Assembly: GCF_014836985.1 (NCBI RefSeq)
Contig: NZ_JACSPU010000001.1
Span: 307,473-371,472, forward strand
Reading direction: 5' to 3'
Source: Planococcus wigleyi
GTDB lineage: Bacteria; Bacillota; Bacilli; Bacillales_A; Planococcaceae
DNA length: 64,000 nucleotides
Shown: positions 61,980-64,000 of the stretch, piece after piece
Layout: every line of letters begins with the position of its first letter
How positions within the stretch are numbered: position 1 is the stretch's first letter
The notes under the pieces: model-generated
What the model saw: only the letters and a program-made list of their open reading frames with translations
Database searches by the model: none
Told to the model about the DNA's origin: nothing
Program-made: the position numbers and the translations under genes

Positions 61980-62066
61980 CCAGCTCCTTAACGATTAATG
62001 TATAGTAGTTCCAGTTTACCCGTTTTGTGAGTTTGAAATCGGTGTTCATCCGATGTTTAGGCTGTT

Positions 62067-62196
62067 GGAATGAGTTTTATTCGTCGTGGACAGTATTTTT
62101 TGAGTTTGGACAGTGTGGTAATGGAATTGGACGGTATTTCATCAATCTGGATTGTATTTGAATGAAGCCGGACTGTATATCCAATTAACTGGAATT
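62067..62196. repeat. 21-bp-period intergenic array (array D)
   Basis: Units begin at 62067 (GGAATGAGTTTT), 62088, 62108, 62129, 62149, 62170 and 62191 (GGAA), spaced 20 or 21 bp. The cores are GGACAGTATTT, GGACGGTATTT, GGATTGTATTT and GGACTGTATAT. The end, GTATATCCAATTAACTGGAA, almost repeats array A. The array lies between divergent genes, 80 bp before YciI. Confidence 0.75.
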
Positions 62197-62278
62197 CCAC
62201 GCGGATTTCCATAGAAATGATGGCAATGAAAGACTTTTTCGGGCGTGCTCCTTATAATAGGAGAAAGGGGGCATGATC

Positions 62279-62554
62279 ATGAAATATTTCGCCGTGTTAT
62301 TGCCGATGAAAGAGGCAGACAAGAGCCGGGATTTTCGGCCGCAGCATCTGGCGTTTCTCGAGAAAATGCGCAATAGCGGACACGTGGCAGCCAATGGCAA
62401 GTTTGCAGACGGTTCGGGCGGATTGGTCATCTACAAAGCTCCATCGTTTGAAGCCTGTGAAGCGCTGGTCATTACAGATCCGTATATTGTGGAAGGCGCC
62501 AGGCGATATGAAATTTTTGAATGGGAAGCCGTTTGGGCGGAGGAAGCTCCGTAA
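62279..62554 (+). CDS. YciI-family protein
   Basis: A 91-residue small dimeric ferredoxin-like fold protein. MKYFAVLLPMKEADKSRDFRPQHLAFLEKMRNSGHVAANGKF carries the conserved His near residue 22 and the family spacing to the SDPYIVEG-like segment. Function is not firmly known; members may be muconolactone-isomerase-like enzymes. ATG 62279 is preferred over 62273 because of its distance from AAAGGGGG. Confidence 0.8.
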   Translation: MKYFAVLLPMKEADKSRDFRPQHLAFLEKMRNSGHVAANGKFADGSGGLVIYKAPSFEACEALVITDPYIVEGARRYEIFEWEAVWAEEAP

Positions 62555-62586
62555 GGATTCTGTAATTTGATTGAGGGGGAAACTCG

Positions 62587-63132
62587 GTGCATGAGTTAAA
62601 AGGCGTTTTGCCGGTTTTGCGTAATATGAAAGAATTTGAACGCTTGTTGAAGAGCGATCACGAATACATCATCTTTTTGGAAATCCGCTTGGCGCAGCTT
62701 AAGCAATTGGTGCAAGTCGCGAAAAAAGCCAAAAAGAAAGTCATCCTTCATGTCGATTTGATTCAGGGACTGAAGACAGATTCTTATGGCTTTGAATACC
62801 TTGTGAGGGAAGTCAAACCGGATGGCATCGTTTCGACACGCAGCAATGTCATCGCATTGGCCAAGAAAAATAACTTGATGACAATTCAGCGGCTATTCTT
62901 GCTGGACAGCCAGGCGCTGGAACACAATATCAACTTGATCAATCAAGTGAAGCCGGACTATATTGAAATCTTGCCTGGAATCATTCCATCCGTTATCAAG
63001 GAAGTTTTCGATAAAACCGGCATTCCGGTAATTGCCGGCGGGTTGATCCGCACAAAAGAAGATATTTTATTGGCTTATGATGGTGGAGCCAAAGCAATTT
63101 CAACTTCTCAGCCCGAACTTTGGGAGTTATAA
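62587..63132 (+). CDS. glpP: Glycerol uptake operon antiterminator
   Basis: A 181-residue RNA-binding antiterminator with a TIM-barrel-like fold that binds glycerol-3-phosphate. HVDLIQGLKTDSYGFEYL, STRSNVIALAKKNNLMTIQRLFLLDS and EILPGIIPSVIKEV with IAGGLIRTKEDI are diagnostic. GTG start with GAGGGGG upstream. It acts on the terminator just downstream, ahead of glpF. Confidence 0.92.
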   Translation: MHELKGVLPVLRNMKEFERLLKSDHEYIIFLEIRLAQLKQLVQVAKKAKKKVILHVDLIQGLKTDSYGFEYLVREVKPDGIVSTRSNVIALAKKNNLMTIQRLFLLDSQALEHNINLINQVKPDYIEILPGIIPSVIKEVFDKTGIPVIAGGLIRTKEDILLAYDGGAKAISTSQPELWEL

Positions 63133-63198
63133 AACGTTGACAGCGTTTTCATGAACTGGTAACTTAGTATTTACAAGTTAAGAACTGTGTAGGAGAAA

Positions 63199-63266
63199 TG
63201 GAGACCCACACTGGAACGAGCGCTTCTTATGGAGAAGTCGCTTGGTTCAGCGTGGGTCTTTTTATG
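63199..63266 (+). promoter_or_regulatory. GlpP-controlled leader terminator of glpF
   Basis: AGACCCAC and GTGGGTCT arms with an extra CTGG/TCAG pair near the loop, then TTTTTA, positioned 45 bases before glpF. In Bacillus, GlpP with glycerol-3-phosphate prevents termination at such a site. Confidence 0.8.
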
Positions 63267-63309
63267 TTTTCCTGATAATGGTTCAAAAAATACAAAGGGG
63301 TTTGTGACA

Positions 63310-64000
63310 ATGACGGAATTTTTAGCAGAATTGATCGGCACGATGATTTTAATTATTTTCGGTGCGGGTGTGGTAGCAGGCGTGGCATTAAAAGATTCCA
63401 AAGCTGAAAATGGCGGCTGGATCGTCGTTACGATTGCTTGGGGATTGGCAGTAACGATGGGCGTTTATGCAGTCGGCAGTTTTTCAGGAGCACACTTAAA
63501 TCCGGCCGTAACGCTTGGATTTGCAGCTGTAGGCGATTTTCCTTGGTCGCAAGTGCCCGTTTACATAGCCGCACAGATTTTGGGGGCGATCATCGGGGCA
63601 ACGATTGTCTTTTTAAACTACTTGCCGCATTGGGAACGCACCAAAGATGCAGAAACGAAGCTTGGGGTATTCGCGACAATTCCAGCGGTCCGCCGGCCAT
63701 TTTCAAATATGGTCAGCGAAATCATCGGCACAGCCGTATTGGTCATGGGCTTGCTGTTTATCGGTGCCAATGAATTCACGGAAGGCTTGAATCCGTTGAT
63801 TGTTGGTGCATTGATTCTAGCAATCGGGCTGTCGCTCGGCGGAACGACGGGTTATGCCATCAACCCGGCACGTGACCTCGGACCGCGTATCGCGCACGCA
63901 TTGCTGCCGATTCCTGGCAAAGGAAAATCGGACTGGTCATACGCTTGGGTACCGGTTATCGGACCCATCTTCGGCGGCGTTTACGGAGCGTTGTTCTATA
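63310..64000 (+). CDS. glpF: Glycerol uptake facilitator (3' end outside window)
   Basis: The first 230 codons of an aquaglyceroporin are visible; the frame is open at the window end and the usual length is about 270. Both pore motifs are present: HLNPAVTLG (NPA at residues 64-66) and GYAINPARDLGPR, with about six membrane helices expected. ATG 63310 follows AAAGGGG with 9-base spacing. Regulated through the leader terminator by GlpP. Confidence 0.93.
   Translation, partial: MTEFLAELIGTMILIIFGAGVVAGVALKDSKAENGGWIVVTIAWGLAVTMGVYAVGSFSGAHLNPAVTLGFAAVGDFPWSQVPVYIAAQILGAIIGATIVFLNYLPHWERTKDAETKLGVFATIPAVRRPFSNMVSEIIGTAVLVMGLLFIGANEFTEGLNPLIVGALILAIGLSLGGTTGYAINPARDLGPRIAHALLPIPGKGKSDWSYAWVPVIGPIFGGVYGALFY

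Overview
The window is chromosomal DNA of a low-to-mid GC Gram-positive bacterium. Strong AGGAGG-type ribosome binding sites, extended -10 promoters, an LTA-synthase-like pair, a lipobox protein, a GlpP/GlpF leader and a two-protein Wzz/CpsD tyrosine kinase point to Bacilli, most likely Planococcaceae (Planococcus-like). This placement is by family resemblance only. I saw no rRNA, tRNA, CRISPR array, transposase or phage gene.

Layout. 0.2-3.0 kb: an amidase with a small helical partner, and an acetamidase/formamidase. 3.2-5.3 kb: a FemAB/GNAT-like gene stopped at codon 2, and a PLP-aminotransferase-like gene. 5.5-20 kb: two LTA-synthase-like phosphoglycerol transferases separated by unrelated genes: a lipoprotein arylsulfotransferase, VOC protein, carboxyethylornithine synthase family enzyme, degenerate SGNH protein, XRE regulator, CPA1 antiporter, MHYT-PAS-GGDEF-EAL c-di-GMP protein and UTP-glucose-1-P uridylyltransferase. 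20-34.4 kb: a mosaic of paralogous pairs (FemAB-like, beta-helix, GT2, Wzx flippase) with galE, VanZ and a deacetylase. 34.4-56.2 kb: the core exopolysaccharide locus. 56.2-64 kb: DUF2157/GDYXXLXY pair, GtrII-like protein, small metabolic genes, and the start of glpP-glpF.

The polysaccharide locus can supply UDP-Glc (two GtaB), UDP-GlcA (Ugd), UDP-Gal (GalE), GDP-Man (ManA, ManC; no phosphomannomutase in the window), GDP-Fuc (Gmd, Fcl) and dTDP-4-keto-6-deoxyglucose (RmlA, RmlB). There is no RmlC/RmlD, but a DegT-type aminotransferase is present, so a 4-amino- or 3-amino-dideoxy sugar is more likely than rhamnose. Assembly parts are a WcaJ-type priming transferase, four or more glycosyltransferases, three Wzx flippases, one Wzy candidate and a Wzz/BY-kinase pair. 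The architecture is Wzx/Wzy-dependent.

The most unusual items are: (1) a 704-residue protein that reads as nucleotidyltransferase, NDP-kinase-like and protein-kinase-like domains in one chain; (2) intergenic arrays with a strict 20-21 bp period at five loci, built on different core motifs; (3) a 9-bp direct-repeat element at a fixed distance from an extended -10 at several polysaccharide promoters; (4) a duplicated beta-helix/GT2/flippase block; (5) the FemAB-like gene with an in-frame stop at codon 2; (6) an SGNH-fold protein lacking both catalytic Ser and His.
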